Source: an uncultured Bacteroides sp.
GTDB taxonomy: Bacteria; Bacteroidota; Bacteroidia; Bacteroidales; Bacteroidaceae
Reading direction: 5' to 3'
Assembly: GCF_900547205.1 (NCBI RefSeq)
Contig: NZ_URFY01000001.1
Coordinates: forward strand, 1-64,000
DNA length: 64,000 bases
The position numbers and the translations under genes are program-made. Under the pieces are notes generated by a model. That model was not told the DNA's origin and did not search any database. It saw only the letters and a list, made by a program, of their open reading frames with translations. Of this stretch, positions 9,601 through 17,964 are shown in pieces. Positions within the stretch are counted from its first letter, which is position 1. Each line of letters begins with the position of its first letter.

Positions 9601-10059
9601 GGAGGAGAAGGCGTATACTTCACCTTCTACGGCGGAGAACCAGAACGTGTCACTGAACGTGTAGACTAGTGCGCCGACTAGTCCGCTACCCATCACGGTG
9701 ATTAGTTGTCCTTTGGTTATATTGTTTTCGTCGGTAATAACAAGTTTGCGAACCAAGTGGGTGATACTCCAGAAGAGGAACAGGATACAGGCGCCGCTCA
9801 TCAGTGCGCTCATGTAGTTTACCATCTTTGCCACGGTGGTCACGTCGGAAGCAAATTGTGTAAACAAGTTTGCCATCAGCATAAAGAAAGGTGCGCCGGG
9901 TGGATGACCGACTTCCAGTTTGTAGCCGGTAGTTATAAACTCGGGGCAATCCCAGAAACTTGCGGTTGGTTCTATTGTCAGGCAGTAGACGGTTGCCGCA
10001 ATGATGAATGTAAGCCAACCCATGAGGTTGTTCACGGTTCTGTACTGTTTCATTAGCAC
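6676..10059 (-). CDS. DUF2723 family multi-pass membrane protein (GT117-type glycosyltransferase)
   Basis: 1127 aa. The N-terminal part has the DUF2723 signature: an early WDCPEF motif inside FWDCPEFITTGYKLEVGHPP, followed by about ten or more hydrophobic helices up to roughly residue 690. The C-terminal 400 residues are soluble and helical, with TPR-like repeats near the end. DUF2723 proteins resemble protein O-mannosyltransferases and are now often annotated as glycosyltransferase family 117. The likely job is transfer of a sugar from a lipid carrier at the inner membrane, but no substrate is deducible. It is separated from neighbours by palindromes on both sides and has its own -7 box upstream. 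Confidence 0.85.
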   Translation of the reverse strand: MLMKQYRTVNNLMGWLTFIIAATVYCLTIEPTASFWDCPEFITTGYKLEVGHPPGAPFFMLMANLFTQFASDVTTVAKMVNYMSALMSGACILFLFWSITHLVRKLVITDENNITKGQLITVMGSGLVGALVYTFSDTFWFSAVEGEVYAFSSLFTAVVFWLILKWEDVADQPHSDRWIILIAYLTGLSIGVHLLNLLCLPAIVLVYYYKKTPNATAKGSLLALVGSGVLVAAVLYGIVPGIVKVGGWFELLFVNTLGMPFNTGVGVYIVLLAASLIWGVYESYVQKSKMRMTISFILTIALLGIPFYGHGVSSILIGILVIAVLAFYLAPSVQEKIKEKWRISARTMNTAMLCTMMIVIGYSSYALIVIRSTANTPMDQNSPEDIFTLGEYLGREQYGTRPLFYGPAFSSKVALDVKDGYCVPRQSETGSKYVRKEKTSPDEKDSYIKLPGRIEYEYAQNMLFPRMYSSSHAPLYKQWVDIKGHDEPYDQCGEMVMVNIPTQWENIKFFFTYQLNFMYWRYFMWNFAGRQNDIQSSGEIEHGNWITGIPFIDNILVGNQELLPQDLKDNKGHNVFYCLPLLLGLIGLFWQAYHSQRGIQQFWVVFFLFFMTGIAIVLYLNQTPAQPRERDYAYAGSFYAFAIWVGMGVAGIIRLLRDYCKMQELPAAALASVICLLVPIQMAGQTWDDHDRSGRFVARDFGQNYLMTLQEEGNPIIYTNGDNDTFPLWYNQETEGFRTDARTCNLSYLQTDWYIDQMKRPAYDSPSLPITWDRVEYVEGQNEYITIRPEVKKNIDAMYAKADTARKNGHPEAMEELIEQFGENPYELKNILKYWIRSEKEGLRVVPTDSIVMKIDKDAVRRSGMMIPKALGDSIPDYMTILLRDANGNPKRALYKSELMMLEMLANANWERPTYMAITVGSENHLGMDNHFIQEGLAYRFTPFDTEKLDSKIDTEKMYDNLMNKFKFGGIDKPGIYIDENVMRMCYTHRRVFSQLVGQLIKEGKKDKALAVLDYAEKMIPAYNVPYDWANGAFQMAEAYYQLGQTEKANKMIDELANKSLEYMIWYLSLNDNQLAIAGENFVYNASLLDAEIRLMQKYKSDELAKHYSAQLEELYQQYITRMKGSK

Positions 10060-10097
10060 TATCGTAGTTTATTCGTTAAAAACAAGTTATGCGGGCG

Positions 10098-10105
10098 CAA
10101 AGATA
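10098..10105 (-). promoter_or_regulatory. Bacteroidetes-type -7 box for the DUF2723 gene
   Basis: On the minus strand the sequence TATCTTTG matches TAnnTTTG about 40 bp upstream of the start codon. No clear -33 TTG at the usual 19-21 bp distance, so this is a moderate call. Confidence 0.5.
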
Positions 10106-10176
10106 ATGATTTAACTGCATAATGTAGAAGAAAGTAAGATTTATTAAGTTTAGGGGGCAATACCGCATGGAAATGA

Positions 10177-10260
10177 ATCAATGTGCTAATGTGCCAATAT
10201 GCCAATTACCGTGCGGCACACAGCGCAGCCATTGGCATATTGGCACATTAGCACATTGAT
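10177..10260. repeat. Perfect 30-bp inverted repeat, 8-nt-unit palindrome family, copy 1
   Basis: Arms 10177-10206 and 10231-10260 are exact reverse complements, separated by a 24-nt loop. Each arm is made of 8-nt units such as AATGTGCT, AATGTGCC and AATATGCC. The loop contains TGCGGCACACAGCGCAGCC. Related copies are at 14371-14412, 20037-20161 and 33211-33320. It lies between the zinc ABC ATPase gene and the DUF2723 gene promoter. Confidence 0.9.
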
Positions 10261-10302
10261 AAATTGTTCTATGGCAACTCGTCGCCTAAATAAATTGCTC
10301 GC

Positions 10303-11058
10303 CTAATGATGATGATGCTCCCCTAGAATGCGGTGCGGCAACGTCCCGTGTCCCAGCAGTTCGATGGGGCAGTTGAAGTTCCTTTCCAACCATTCGGTAG
10401 TGACGCCCGTGTCGGGATGGTAATCCAGCGTTTCGTTGACGCAGGCGATGGATTTTACTTGTTGCAACACTGTGCCGATGTCGTGGCTGACAAGGATGAT
10501 GGCGCATTCTTTATTGATTTCGGCAAGGAGCTCGTAAAGGCGGGCTTCAAAACGCTTGTCGATGTAGGTGCTGGGCTCGTCGAGTATAAGCACTGCGGGG
10601 TCGGAGATGATGGCGCGGCCTAAAAGAGCACGTTGCAATTGTCCGCCGCTCAGTTGGCCGATAGAGCGGTGCTCGAGTCCTTCGAGTCCCATGCGGGCGA
10701 TGATTTGTTTGCCTTTCTCTTTCTGTTCGGGCGTGAATCGGGAAGAAAGAGATTTCTGTATGCTGAGTCCGGAGAGGATTACTTCTTCTACGGAGATGGG
10801 AAATTTGCGGTCGATGGTGTTATATTGCGGCAGGTAGCCGAGAAAAAGCTGGGATTTGTCGGGGGCGTGCAGGATAATTTCTCCTCCGGTGGGCTTCAGC
10901 AGGCCGAGGATGCACTTGATAAGCGTTGTCTTTCCGCCGCCGTTAGGGCCGATGATGCCAAGGAAATCCCGCTCGTATATGTCGAGGTTGATGTCGTGGA
11001 GGACGGTACGACCGTCGTATCCGGCGGAAAGGTTCTTTATCTCGATGATTGGTTTCAT
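10303..11058 (-). CDS. Metal (zinc-type) ABC transporter ATP-binding protein
   Basis: 251 aa. Walker A GPNGGGKT (37-44), ABC signature LSGGQ (136-140), Walker B VLILDEP (156-162) and switch His192 are all intact. Sequence style, for example LGYLPQYNTIDRKFP, fits the ZnuC/MntB metal-importer ATPases. It ends in four histidines (248-251), which could bind metal. It energises import at the inner membrane together with a permease. The binding protein gene lies 17 bp upstream on the same strand, but no permease gene is nearby, so the ATPase must pair with a membrane subunit encoded elsewhere. Confidence 0.88.
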   Translation of the reverse strand: MKPIIEIKNLSAGYDGRTVLHDINLDIYERDFLGIIGPNGGGKTTLIKCILGLLKPTGGEIILHAPDKSQLFLGYLPQYNTIDRKFPISVEEVILSGLSIQKSLSSRFTPEQKEKGKQIIARMGLEGLEHRSIGQLSGGQLQRALLGRAIISDPAVLILDEPSTYIDKRFEARLYELLAEINKECAIILVSHDIGTVLQQVKSIACVNETLDYHPDTGVTTEWLERNFNCPIELLGHGTLPHRILGEHHHH

Positions 11059-11075
11059 GGGCTGTGCAGTTATTA

Positions 11076-12035
11076 TTATTTCGTTTCGGTAGTAGCTCCG
11101 AGTGCTTTCGCTACGTTGAGCATTTCTTCCTGCCAGTCATAGCTCAGCGGATTGATGGGCACTACCTTCGTACCGGTCTGCTGGGCAATGGTTTCGGCGT
11201 TGCGCTTGTCGAACTCCGGTTGCACGAAGATAACTCGCACGTCTTCTGCCTTGCACAAGTCTATCAGCTCTTTCAGATGGGCGGGTGATGGTTCTTTTCC
11301 TCCTTCTTCGATAGAAATCTGGTGTAGTCCGTAGTCGCGGGCGAAGTAGGTGAGAGCGGGATGGTAAATCATGAAGGACTTGCTGGCTTCGGGTGAAGAA
11401 AGCTCTTGACGAATCAGGCTATCGGTTGCTTGGATATGCTGGCAGAGGGAGTCGTAGCGCGACATATAGTAAGACTCGTTGGCTTTGTCCAGTTGGCTGA
11501 GAGCTTTGTAGGTGTTTCCGGCAAGGATAAGCGCGTTGGTGGTAGAGTTCCAGATGTGCGGTTCTACGGCGTGGTTGTGAGCGCCGTCGTTGTTCCCTTC
11601 CTGGCTGTGACCGTCGTGGCTGTGGTTATGTTCATCTTCGTTCAGGATAAGATCTACTCCTTTGGAAGTGTCGAATACCTGGATGTGTGGGGTGTTGTTC
11701 ATCAGTCGATCCATCCAGGTCTGCTCAAAGCCGATGAAGCCGATGCGGAAGTATGCCTTGCTGTCTCCCAGCGATACCAGTTGTTGGGGGATGGGGTCGT
11801 ACGTCTCCGGGCTGGAACCTTTCGGAACCATGCTGACTACCGTAAACTTATCGCCTGCAATGGCTTCTGTGAAGTAGCGTTGCGGTTCGATGGTGACGGT
11901 GATGATGGGTTTATCTTTCTTGTCTTTGTCGACCTTCGATCCGGTTCCTGTGCATGCTGCCAGTAGGAGGCAGGAGCCGAGGAGGAGAAGGGTACTCATA
12001 TCTTTTAGTTGCTTTTTCATGATTCCTGATATCAT
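11076..12035 (-). CDS. Zinc ABC transporter substrate-binding lipoprotein (ZnuA-like)
   Basis: 319 aa if read from the first ATG. Met6 (start at 12020) gives a cleaner signal peptide and is the likelier start. The lipobox has its Cys at 28 (LLLAAC). Residues of about 136-160 form a His/Asp/Glu-rich loop (HNHSHDGHS and AHNHAVEPH), the hallmark of zinc-binding ZnuA proteins. The rest follows the cluster A-I fold, with HPALTYFARDYGL and VIFVQPEFDKRNAETIA. It captures zinc in the periplasm and hands it to the ABC importer. It is followed 17 bp later by the ATPase gene and preceded by mnmD. Confidence 0.9.
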   Translation of the reverse strand: MISGIMKKQLKDMSTLLLLGSCLLLAACTGTGSKVDKDKKDKPIITVTIEPQRYFTEAIAGDKFTVVSMVPKGSSPETYDPIPQQLVSLGDSKAYFRIGFIGFEQTWMDRLMNNTPHIQVFDTSKGVDLILNEDEHNHSHDGHSQEGNNDGAHNHAVEPHIWNSTTNALILAGNTYKALSQLDKANESYYMSRYDSLCQHIQATDSLIRQELSSPEASKSFMIYHPALTYFARDYGLHQISIEEGGKEPSPAHLKELIDLCKAEDVRVIFVQPEFDKRNAETIAQQTGTKVVPINPLSYDWQEEMLNVAKALGATTETK

Positions 12036-12084
12036 TGTGGTTTCTATATTATATTGTTTATCTACTTGGTTCTTTATTCTCTTT

Positions 12085-12810
12085 TTATCCGAGCTTCCGT
12101 GCCCGTAGTATCTCCCGCTTTCCTCCGGGAGGGCCGGGAAGGCGTTCGACGATAAATCCTGCCGCTTGCAGCATTCTTCGGATGATGCCTTTAGCGCAAT
12201 AGGTGGTCAGGATGCCGTCGTTGTTCAATAGAACGTAGAGACGGTTGAATAGTTCTTGCGACCACATCTCCGGCTGCTTTTCGGGAGCGAATGCGTCGAA
12301 ATAGATGACGTCGAACTTTAGTTGGCAATGTATCTTACCTTGCTTTCCATCTTCCACACTCGATTTATGGATGTCTGTCTCTACAATTAGTTTATTGGCG
12401 TCCGTCTCCACTTTCAGTAGGGTGAAGTGGGGCGTAAGCTGTATCTCTTCTTCCCAAGGAGAGGTGTGTAGCTGTTTGAAAAGCGAGGCGTCGTCTTGTT
12501 GTTCGCCGTTGGGGATGTATCCCAATTGTTCCACTACTTCCCACGCTAAAGGATAAAGCTCTAGCCCTGTGTAGTGCACCTTCCGGTTGCTGCTTTCGGC
12601 TTCTTTCAGCGTGAGCCATGCATTAAGTCCTGTGCCGAAGCCTATTTCAAGAACGTGCGGAGATGCGGCGGTGGAAGCTTTCAGCCCCATATCGATGAAG
12701 ATATGTTGAGATTCCGTGCGTGCCCCTTTGGTTGAATGATAGTGTTCATCCAGTTCGGGAACAAACAGAGTGGCGCTCCCATCGTCGGTTTTCTCAATTA
12801 TCCTTTTCAT
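12085..12810 (-). CDS. mnmD: tRNA 5-methylaminomethyl-2-thiouridine methyltransferase, stand-alone MnmD
   Basis: 241 aa. The SAM-binding motif LEIGFGTGLN is at 54-63, later YFDAFAPEKQPEMWS, then TTYCAKGIIRRMLQAAGF and LPGPPGGKREILRA at the C-terminus; these are the family marks of the methyltransferase half of MnmC. The FAD oxidase half of the fused enterobacterial MnmC is absent, so this is the single-domain MnmD form. It completes wobble uridine 34 modification in tRNA. mnmG, which acts earlier in the same modification, is in this window at 29905-31791. Confidence 0.92.
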   Translation of the reverse strand: MKRIIEKTDDGSATLFVPELDEHYHSTKGARTESQHIFIDMGLKASTAASPHVLEIGFGTGLNAWLTLKEAESSNRKVHYTGLELYPLAWEVVEQLGYIPNGEQQDDASLFKQLHTSPWEEEIQLTPHFTLLKVETDANKLIVETDIHKSSVEDGKQGKIHCQLKFDVIYFDAFAPEKQPEMWSQELFNRLYVLLNNDGILTTYCAKGIIRRMLQAAGFIVERLPGPPGGKREILRARKLG

Positions 12811-12854
12811 TATCCTATCTTCTTAAACTTAAAATCAATTACTTATCCTAATTC

Positions 12855-13334
12855 TTATCCCGCTACCATATCCCATGCGTTTTCCATGACATAGAGCAGG
12901 AGGATGTAGCGTAGCAGCTTTCCCAGAAACATGGAGACGAGGGTGAGCCATGTATTGCTTCGCATAAAGCCCAGTGCAATGGCGATAACCTCGCCAATGG
13001 CGGGGAGGAAGGCGAAGAATGCCATCAATGCCCCTTTCCCTTGCAGGAAGTTCATCATCTTGTCTACTTTTTCTTTCTTTACCTTGAAGTACTTCTCAAT
13101 CCAGCTTATTTTGCCGAGACGCCCCATGTAGTAGCAGGTCATCCCGCCTACCGTATTGCCCAAGGCGGCGGATAGCAGACAAGCAACAGGGGGCAAGCCG
13201 AGCTTTACCAGTGTCACCAGCACCAGCTCGGAACTGAAGGGAACGATGCTTCCCGCCAGTAGGGCAGAGATAAACAATCCCGGAAGTCCCCACTCTATGA
13301 GGAGTTGTACAGCTGAATCTATAAAAGCATCCAT
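12855..13334 (-). CDS. DedA/YqaA-family membrane protein
   Basis: 159 aa with about four hydrophobic segments. The segment GSIVPFSSELVLVTLVKLG, the re-entrant-like stretch ALGNTVGGMTCYYMGRLG and the conserved F/P/G pattern near AFFAFLPAIGEVIAIALGF fit small VTT-domain (YqaA) proteins. Family members are linked to membrane lipid scrambling or undecaprenyl phosphate recycling; the precise role here is not known. Its start overlaps the end of the upstream membrane-protein gene by 16 bp, so the two are co-translated. Confidence 0.82.
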   Translation of the reverse strand: MDAFIDSAVQLLIEWGLPGLFISALLAGSIVPFSSELVLVTLVKLGLPPVACLLSAALGNTVGGMTCYYMGRLGKISWIEKYFKVKKEKVDKMMNFLQGKGALMAFFAFLPAIGEVIAIALGFMRSNTWLTLVSMFLGKLLRYILLLYVMENAWDMVAG

Positions 13335-14329
13335 ATGTTGAATCCGAATAAGAGGATGAGGCCTGCCAATGAAACGATGAAGAATACATTGGAGGTCTTA
13401 CTGCTGGTCAATACAAAAAAGTGTCCTATCAGGATGCTGCTGCTTATCATGAGCAGGGGCAACAGATCGCTGCAATACGTCGGTTGCAGAGCAATCATCA
13501 GGAATAGGAATACGGTCAGGTCTATGAGAAATTGCAGGTAGGCGCGTGTGCGTATCTTATCTTCAAATCCGGCAACGATGCAATGCACCGCGCTGACAAT
13601 GAACAATACCAGCAGATAGCCTAGGATGGCCCATTCCGTGGGTTGGAGTATTTGCAGGTTGAAGAACTCTCCGAAGGTAGCCAGTTCGCGGAAAGGGCGG
13701 TAGAAGAGTTCCATGTCATTGTAGAAGAAGGCGTGTCCGAACAGTAGCCAGTAAGGGAGCATCCACCCTATCAGTGCGCCGCAGAAACTGCGGGGGGTGA
13801 GTGCCTGAAAACGGTAGGCTTCTAATATCCACAGCACCGAAAGGACGGAGAGCTGGGGGAAGATGATGCTTCCCGCCCCGATGAAGAGGAAGGAGTAGAA
13901 TAAATGGCCTGCCGCCTGCGATTGCTGGTAGCTATTAAACAAGAAATAGATGGAAATAAGGAGGGCTAGCGCTGCCATGTCTCCTGCATACAGCAGATGC
14001 ATCTGTGGAAAGACGGTGACCAGTAGGAAATAGATGGCTGTCTGCATGGAGGCACGCATACGAATGATGCCGAAACGGTTGTTAAGCTCTATCAGGAAAT
14101 AGCCGATAATGGCATAAACCAGATAGCTGACGATTCGTTCTGCCCACGTAGGGAGCAGTATGTCGCGTGCCGACTGCCAGAGTGGTGAACTGCTTCCTCC
14201 GCCGGAAACGGCTGTGAGTCCGGGCAGTAAGAAGGAAGTCGTCACCCAGCAGAGAGTGCAGATTAAGATAACAGCAGGCAGGGTGAACCGTCCTGCCGTT
14301 ACCTGACTTTGTAGCCTTTTATTTCTCAC
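13319..14329 (-). CDS. Uncharacterised multi-pass membrane protein
   Basis: 336 aa with roughly eight to ten hydrophobic helices and short loops. No catalytic or binding motif was recognised and I cannot name a family. The N-terminus is basic (RNKRLQSQ), in keeping with an inner-membrane protein whose N-terminus is inside. It overlaps the DedA-like gene by 16 bp and lies downstream of purD across a half-copy of the 8-nt-unit palindrome. A -7 box at 14359-14366 could drive it. Confidence 0.7.
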   Translation of the reverse strand: MRNKRLQSQVTAGRFTLPAVILICTLCWVTTSFLLPGLTAVSGGGSSSPLWQSARDILLPTWAERIVSYLVYAIIGYFLIELNNRFGIIRMRASMQTAIYFLLVTVFPQMHLLYAGDMAALALLISIYFLFNSYQQSQAAGHLFYSFLFIGAGSIIFPQLSVLSVLWILEAYRFQALTPRSFCGALIGWMLPYWLLFGHAFFYNDMELFYRPFRELATFGEFFNLQILQPTEWAILGYLLVLFIVSAVHCIVAGFEDKIRTRAYLQFLIDLTVFLFLMIALQPTYCSDLLPLLMISSSILIGHFFVLTSSKTSNVFFIVSLAGLILLFGFNIWMLL

Positions 14330-14358
14330 TATTAATAGTTGTTCAAGGTGCTATTGCA

Positions 14359-14366
14359 CAAATATA
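14359..14366 (-). promoter_or_regulatory. Possible -7 box upstream of the membrane-protein/DedA pair
   Basis: Minus-strand TATATTTG matches TAnnTTTG, about 30 bp before the start codon at 14329. No TTG at the standard distance; the nearest upstream one overlaps the palindrome. Confidence 0.4.
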
Positions 14367-14370
14367 GCGC

Positions 14371-14412
14371 AGCTAATTGGCACATTAGCCAATTGGCATA
14401 TTGCCACATTGT
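14371..14412. repeat. Half copy of the 8-nt-unit palindrome family, copy 2
   Basis: Starts at the loop side of the element (AGCTAATTGG) and continues through GGCACATTAGCC and GGCATATTGCCACATTG, so it corresponds to the loop edge plus one arm. Within it AATTGGC and GCCAATT form a short hairpin. It lies between purD and the membrane-protein gene. Confidence 0.65.
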
Positions 14413-14415
14413 TAT

Positions 14416-15690
14416 TTATAAATCGAATCCGATATCACGGCGGAAATACTTCTTGTCGAAGTCAATCATATCCGCCACTTTATAGCTCTGTGCCAGTGCT
14501 TCTTCTTTCGTTGCACCGTAAGAGCAGACGGCAATGACACGTCCTCCGTTTGTTACCACCTGTCCGTCTTTCATTGCTGTTCCGGCATGGAAGATGATGC
14601 TGTCCGTAGCAGCAGCCTGTTCCAGTCCGCTGATGGGGAATCCTTTGTCGTAAGCTTCGGGATATCCGCCGCTAACCAGAATAACGCATCCTGCCGAACG
14701 AGGGTCCATCACCAGCTCTTTCTCATTCAGATTTCCTGCGGCTGTGCCTTCCAGCAGCTCTAGGAAGTCGCTCTGGATGCGCAGCATCACGCTTTCTGTT
14801 TCCGGGTCGCCCATGCGGACGTTGTATTCAATCACCATCGGTTCGCCTTTCACCTTGATGAGTCCGAGGAAGATAAAGCCTTTGTAGACGATGTTCTCTT
14901 CTTTTAGTCCGTTGATGGTAGGCTCGATGATGCGTGTGCGTACTTTCTCCATGAAGGCTTCGTCGGCAAACGGAACGGGAGTTACACTACCCATACCACC
15001 TGTGTTGAGGCCTTTGTCGCCTTCGCCGATGCGTTTATAGTCTTTAGCTACAGGGAGAACTTTGTAGTTCTCTCCGTCGGTAAGTACGAAAACGGAGCAT
15101 TCGATACCGCTCAGGAACTCTTCGATGACAACAGTTGCCGATGCAGAGCCGAACATACCGCCGAGCATTTCTTTCAGTTCTTTCTTGGCTTCGTCCAGCG
15201 TAGGGAGAATCAGTACTCCTTTTCCGGCACAGAGTCCGTCGGCTTTCAGTACGTATGGAGCTTCCAACGTTTCGAGGAAGGAGAGCCCTTCTTCAAGATT
15301 GGCAGCGGTGATGCTTTTGTAGCGGGCTGTCGGGATGTTGTGACGCATCATGAAGCCTTTGGCAAATTCTTTGCTGCCTTCCAGTTGCGCTCCTTGGGCG
15401 GAAGGGCCGATGACGGCGATATGTTTTAGCTCGTCGCGATTCTGGAAATAGTCGTAGATGCCTGCTACCAACGGGTCTTCGGGACCTACTACTACCATAC
15501 GGATGTCCTCCTTCAGGGCGAAAGCGCTGATAGCGGCAAAGTCGGTAGCCTTGATGTTTACATTCTCGCCTACGGCAGTGGTTCCGGCATTTCCCGGAGC
15601 AATGAACAGCTTCTCAACTTTCGGACTTTGGGCAATTTTCCATGCCAGTGCATGTTCGCGGCCGCCCGAGCCTAGTAATAATATCTTCAT
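14416..15690 (-). CDS. purD: Phosphoribosylamine--glycine ligase
   Basis: 424 aa, normal length for PurD. It joins phosphoribosylamine and glycine with ATP in de novo purine synthesis. The N-terminus shows GSGGREHALAWK, followed by VGPEDPLVAGI and the ATP-grasp segments KADGLCAGKGVLIL, VIEEFLSGIECSVF, DYKRIGEGDKGLNTGGMGS and EYNVRMGDPETESVM. Cytoplasmic. It stands alone, with no other purine gene adjacent; the peptidase gene upstream ends 57 bp before its start. Confidence 0.97.
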   Translation of the reverse strand: MKILLLGSGGREHALAWKIAQSPKVEKLFIAPGNAGTTAVGENVNIKATDFAAISAFALKEDIRMVVVGPEDPLVAGIYDYFQNRDELKHIAVIGPSAQGAQLEGSKEFAKGFMMRHNIPTARYKSITAANLEEGLSFLETLEAPYVLKADGLCAGKGVLILPTLDEAKKELKEMLGGMFGSASATVVIEEFLSGIECSVFVLTDGENYKVLPVAKDYKRIGEGDKGLNTGGMGSVTPVPFADEAFMEKVRTRIIEPTINGLKEENIVYKGFIFLGLIKVKGEPMVIEYNVRMGDPETESVMLRIQSDFLELLEGTAAGNLNEKELVMDPRSAGCVILVSGGYPEAYDKGFPISGLEQAAATDSIIFHAGTAMKDGQVVTNGGRVIAVCSYGATKEEALAQSYKVADMIDFDKKYFRRDIGFDL

Positions 15691-15747
15691 CTTTATACTG
15701 TTGTAAGTTATATGGGTATATGTTTCAGGTATTGATACGGTTGCCTT

Positions 15748-17946
15748 TTAAAGGTTCTGCTCAAAGTATCGGGTGATTTTCTCATGCAGATGAACGCGGT
15801 CGCGACCGGATACGTTGTGCTTGTGGCACGGATAAATGAACAGGTCGGGATAAGTGCGGGCATCAACGCAAGCTTTCATGAACGACAGGGTGTGTTGAGG
15901 AACGCAAGTGTCGTCGTGATCGTCGTGGATGATTAGCAAGTGGCCTTTCAGTTTTCCGGCATGGTTCTTCAGGTTGCATTCTTTGTAACCTTCCGGATTG
16001 CTTTGAGGAGTGTCCATATAGCGTTCGCCGTACATCACTTCGTAGTATCCCCAGTCGATGACAGGACCTCCGGCTACACCTACCTTGAATATTTCAGGAT
16101 AGCGAAGCAATAGGGCGGTAGTCATGTGTCCTCCGAAGCTCCATCCGTGCACGCCGATGCGTTCGCCGTCTACGTAGGGGAGTGATTTGAGGAATTCTAC
16201 ACCTTTCACTTGGTCTTTGCCCTCTTCGATGCCAAGACGGCGGAAGGTGGCGTTCTCAAATTCCAATCCACGGTTGCTGCTGCCGCGATTGTCGATGGTA
16301 AACATGATATAGCCTTTGTTTGCCATATAGATGTCCCAACCACGAGCGCCGTTGAGCCAGCCGCCGGTGACGCATTGTGCGTGAGGACCTCCGTAGACGT
16401 AGACGATAACAGGGTATTTCTTGTTAGGGTCGAAGTTGGCGGGTTTCATCAGGCGGTAATACAAGTCGGTGGTGCCGTCGGCTGCTTTGATGGTACCGGT
16501 TTCAAACGTTGGCATCTCGTAGCCTTCATAAGGGTTTGCGGCAGTCAACAAGTTGACTGATTTCATGTTTTTAGTATCAACTATATCAATGCGACGTGGG
16601 AGGGTAGGAGTGGAATAGCTGTCGATGATATAATTGCCCGACGTGCTGAGCTTTGCCCGGTGTTCGCCTTCTGTAGTCGTATTGAAACTGAACGGGAGAC
16701 TGCGTTTTCCAGTGCGGACATTGACAGCGAAATTATTGCATCCTTCGCCATCGGTAGCTTCTATAATAACTTCTTTCCTTTTCGCGTTGAATCCTAAGAT
16801 GTCACTCACCAGCCATTTGCCTTGCGTCAGTTGCTTCATGCTGACAGATTCGATATGTTTGCTGCCTGAGGGTTCACTTTTCCATTCGCCCTTCACGCTT
16901 GGAGTGAGTTCGCACAGGTAGAGATGATTGAATCCGTCACGTTGGCTTTGGTAGATGAATTTGTTGCTATCCCATGGCAGGAATACGATGGGCTGTTGAG
17001 GCTCTACGTATTTGGGATGCGTTTCTTCCAGCAATGTAGCTGTCAGTTCGCCTGTTTCTGCGTTGTATTGGCAAAGTTTGGCGTGGTTCTGATCGCGGTT
17101 CAGTTCAATGAGGTAGACACTTTTCTCGTCCGGTGACCAACTGATGTTTGTGAAATAACGGTCGGTGGGGTCACCGGCATTCAGGTAAGTAGTCTTTCCT
17201 GTTGTCGGGTTGTAAATGCCTACTTTTACTTGGTGGCTGGTCATTCCTGCCATCGGGTAGCGGATGTTGTTCACTTCTGCAACGCGGGTGGTGATGTCTA
17301 CAAGCGGATATTGCGTCACCATGCTTTCGTCCATGCGATAGAAGGCAAGTAAGTTTCCTTTCGGACTCCAGAATGTACCTTTATTGATGCCGAACTCGTT
17401 GCGGTGAACGGACTGTCCGCAGACAATGCCTTCAGGTTCGTTGGTCACTGCTTTGTCATTCACATACAGATTGTTGCCTATCGTATAAGCTACATTGCCG
17501 GTAGCTGTACAATAATCCTCGTTGTTCGCTTTGTCTTTTAGTTTGAGAGTGCTGACAATCTGGTTGGCTTTGAAGTCGTATACAATGTATTTTCCACCTA
17601 TTTTCAATAGCATTTGCGGCTTTTCCGCCCAAGGGAAACTGACGGAATAAAGATGCGACAACTTTCCTGCATTGTTTTCTGCAAGTACTTTGTTAATCTT
17701 CTCGCGGGTGGTGACCATTGTCTCTTTTCCCGTCTTCGGATGAACCGAATAAAGGGTGTCGATACTTGGTTTGATACACTCATCTCCCCACCATTGCAGT
17801 CCGTAGAGGTTTTCTGCATAACGGTAGCTTTCGCCACCCGGAATCAAGTCTTCCAGCGTTAGCTTTTTGGTTTCTTGTGCCATAACATTGATTACGATTG
17901 GTAATGCCATCAACAGCAGGATGGCTCTTCTTCCAATTTTACTCAT
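15748..17946 (-). CDS. S9-family peptidase, dipeptidyl peptidase IV type
   Basis: 732 aa. An N-terminal signal peptide (ending near VMAQ) sends it to the periplasm. Residues of about 50-480 form the DPP-IV-like beta-propeller, and the rest is an alpha/beta-hydrolase. The nucleophile elbow GWSFGG places Ser603; the Asp lies in HDDHDD (674-679) and the His in the HKH segment (708-710). It should release dipeptides from N-termini, typically after Pro or Ala. It is separate in sequence from the three S9 genes of locus C. It lies 18 bp downstream of the ORF6N gene. Confidence 0.92.
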   Translation of the reverse strand: MSKIGRRAILLLMALPIVINVMAQETKKLTLEDLIPGGESYRYAENLYGLQWWGDECIKPSIDTLYSVHPKTGKETMVTTREKINKVLAENNAGKLSHLYSVSFPWAEKPQMLLKIGGKYIVYDFKANQIVSTLKLKDKANNEDYCTATGNVAYTIGNNLYVNDKAVTNEPEGIVCGQSVHRNEFGINKGTFWSPKGNLLAFYRMDESMVTQYPLVDITTRVAEVNNIRYPMAGMTSHQVKVGIYNPTTGKTTYLNAGDPTDRYFTNISWSPDEKSVYLIELNRDQNHAKLCQYNAETGELTATLLEETHPKYVEPQQPIVFLPWDSNKFIYQSQRDGFNHLYLCELTPSVKGEWKSEPSGSKHIESVSMKQLTQGKWLVSDILGFNAKRKEVIIEATDGEGCNNFAVNVRTGKRSLPFSFNTTTEGEHRAKLSTSGNYIIDSYSTPTLPRRIDIVDTKNMKSVNLLTAANPYEGYEMPTFETGTIKAADGTTDLYYRLMKPANFDPNKKYPVIVYVYGGPHAQCVTGGWLNGARGWDIYMANKGYIMFTIDNRGSSNRGLEFENATFRRLGIEEGKDQVKGVEFLKSLPYVDGERIGVHGWSFGGHMTTALLLRYPEIFKVGVAGGPVIDWGYYEVMYGERYMDTPQSNPEGYKECNLKNHAGKLKGHLLIIHDDHDDTCVPQHTLSFMKACVDARTYPDLFIYPCHKHNVSGRDRVHLHEKITRYFEQNL

Positions 17947-17964
17947 TGCTCTTTTTCTTTATGG

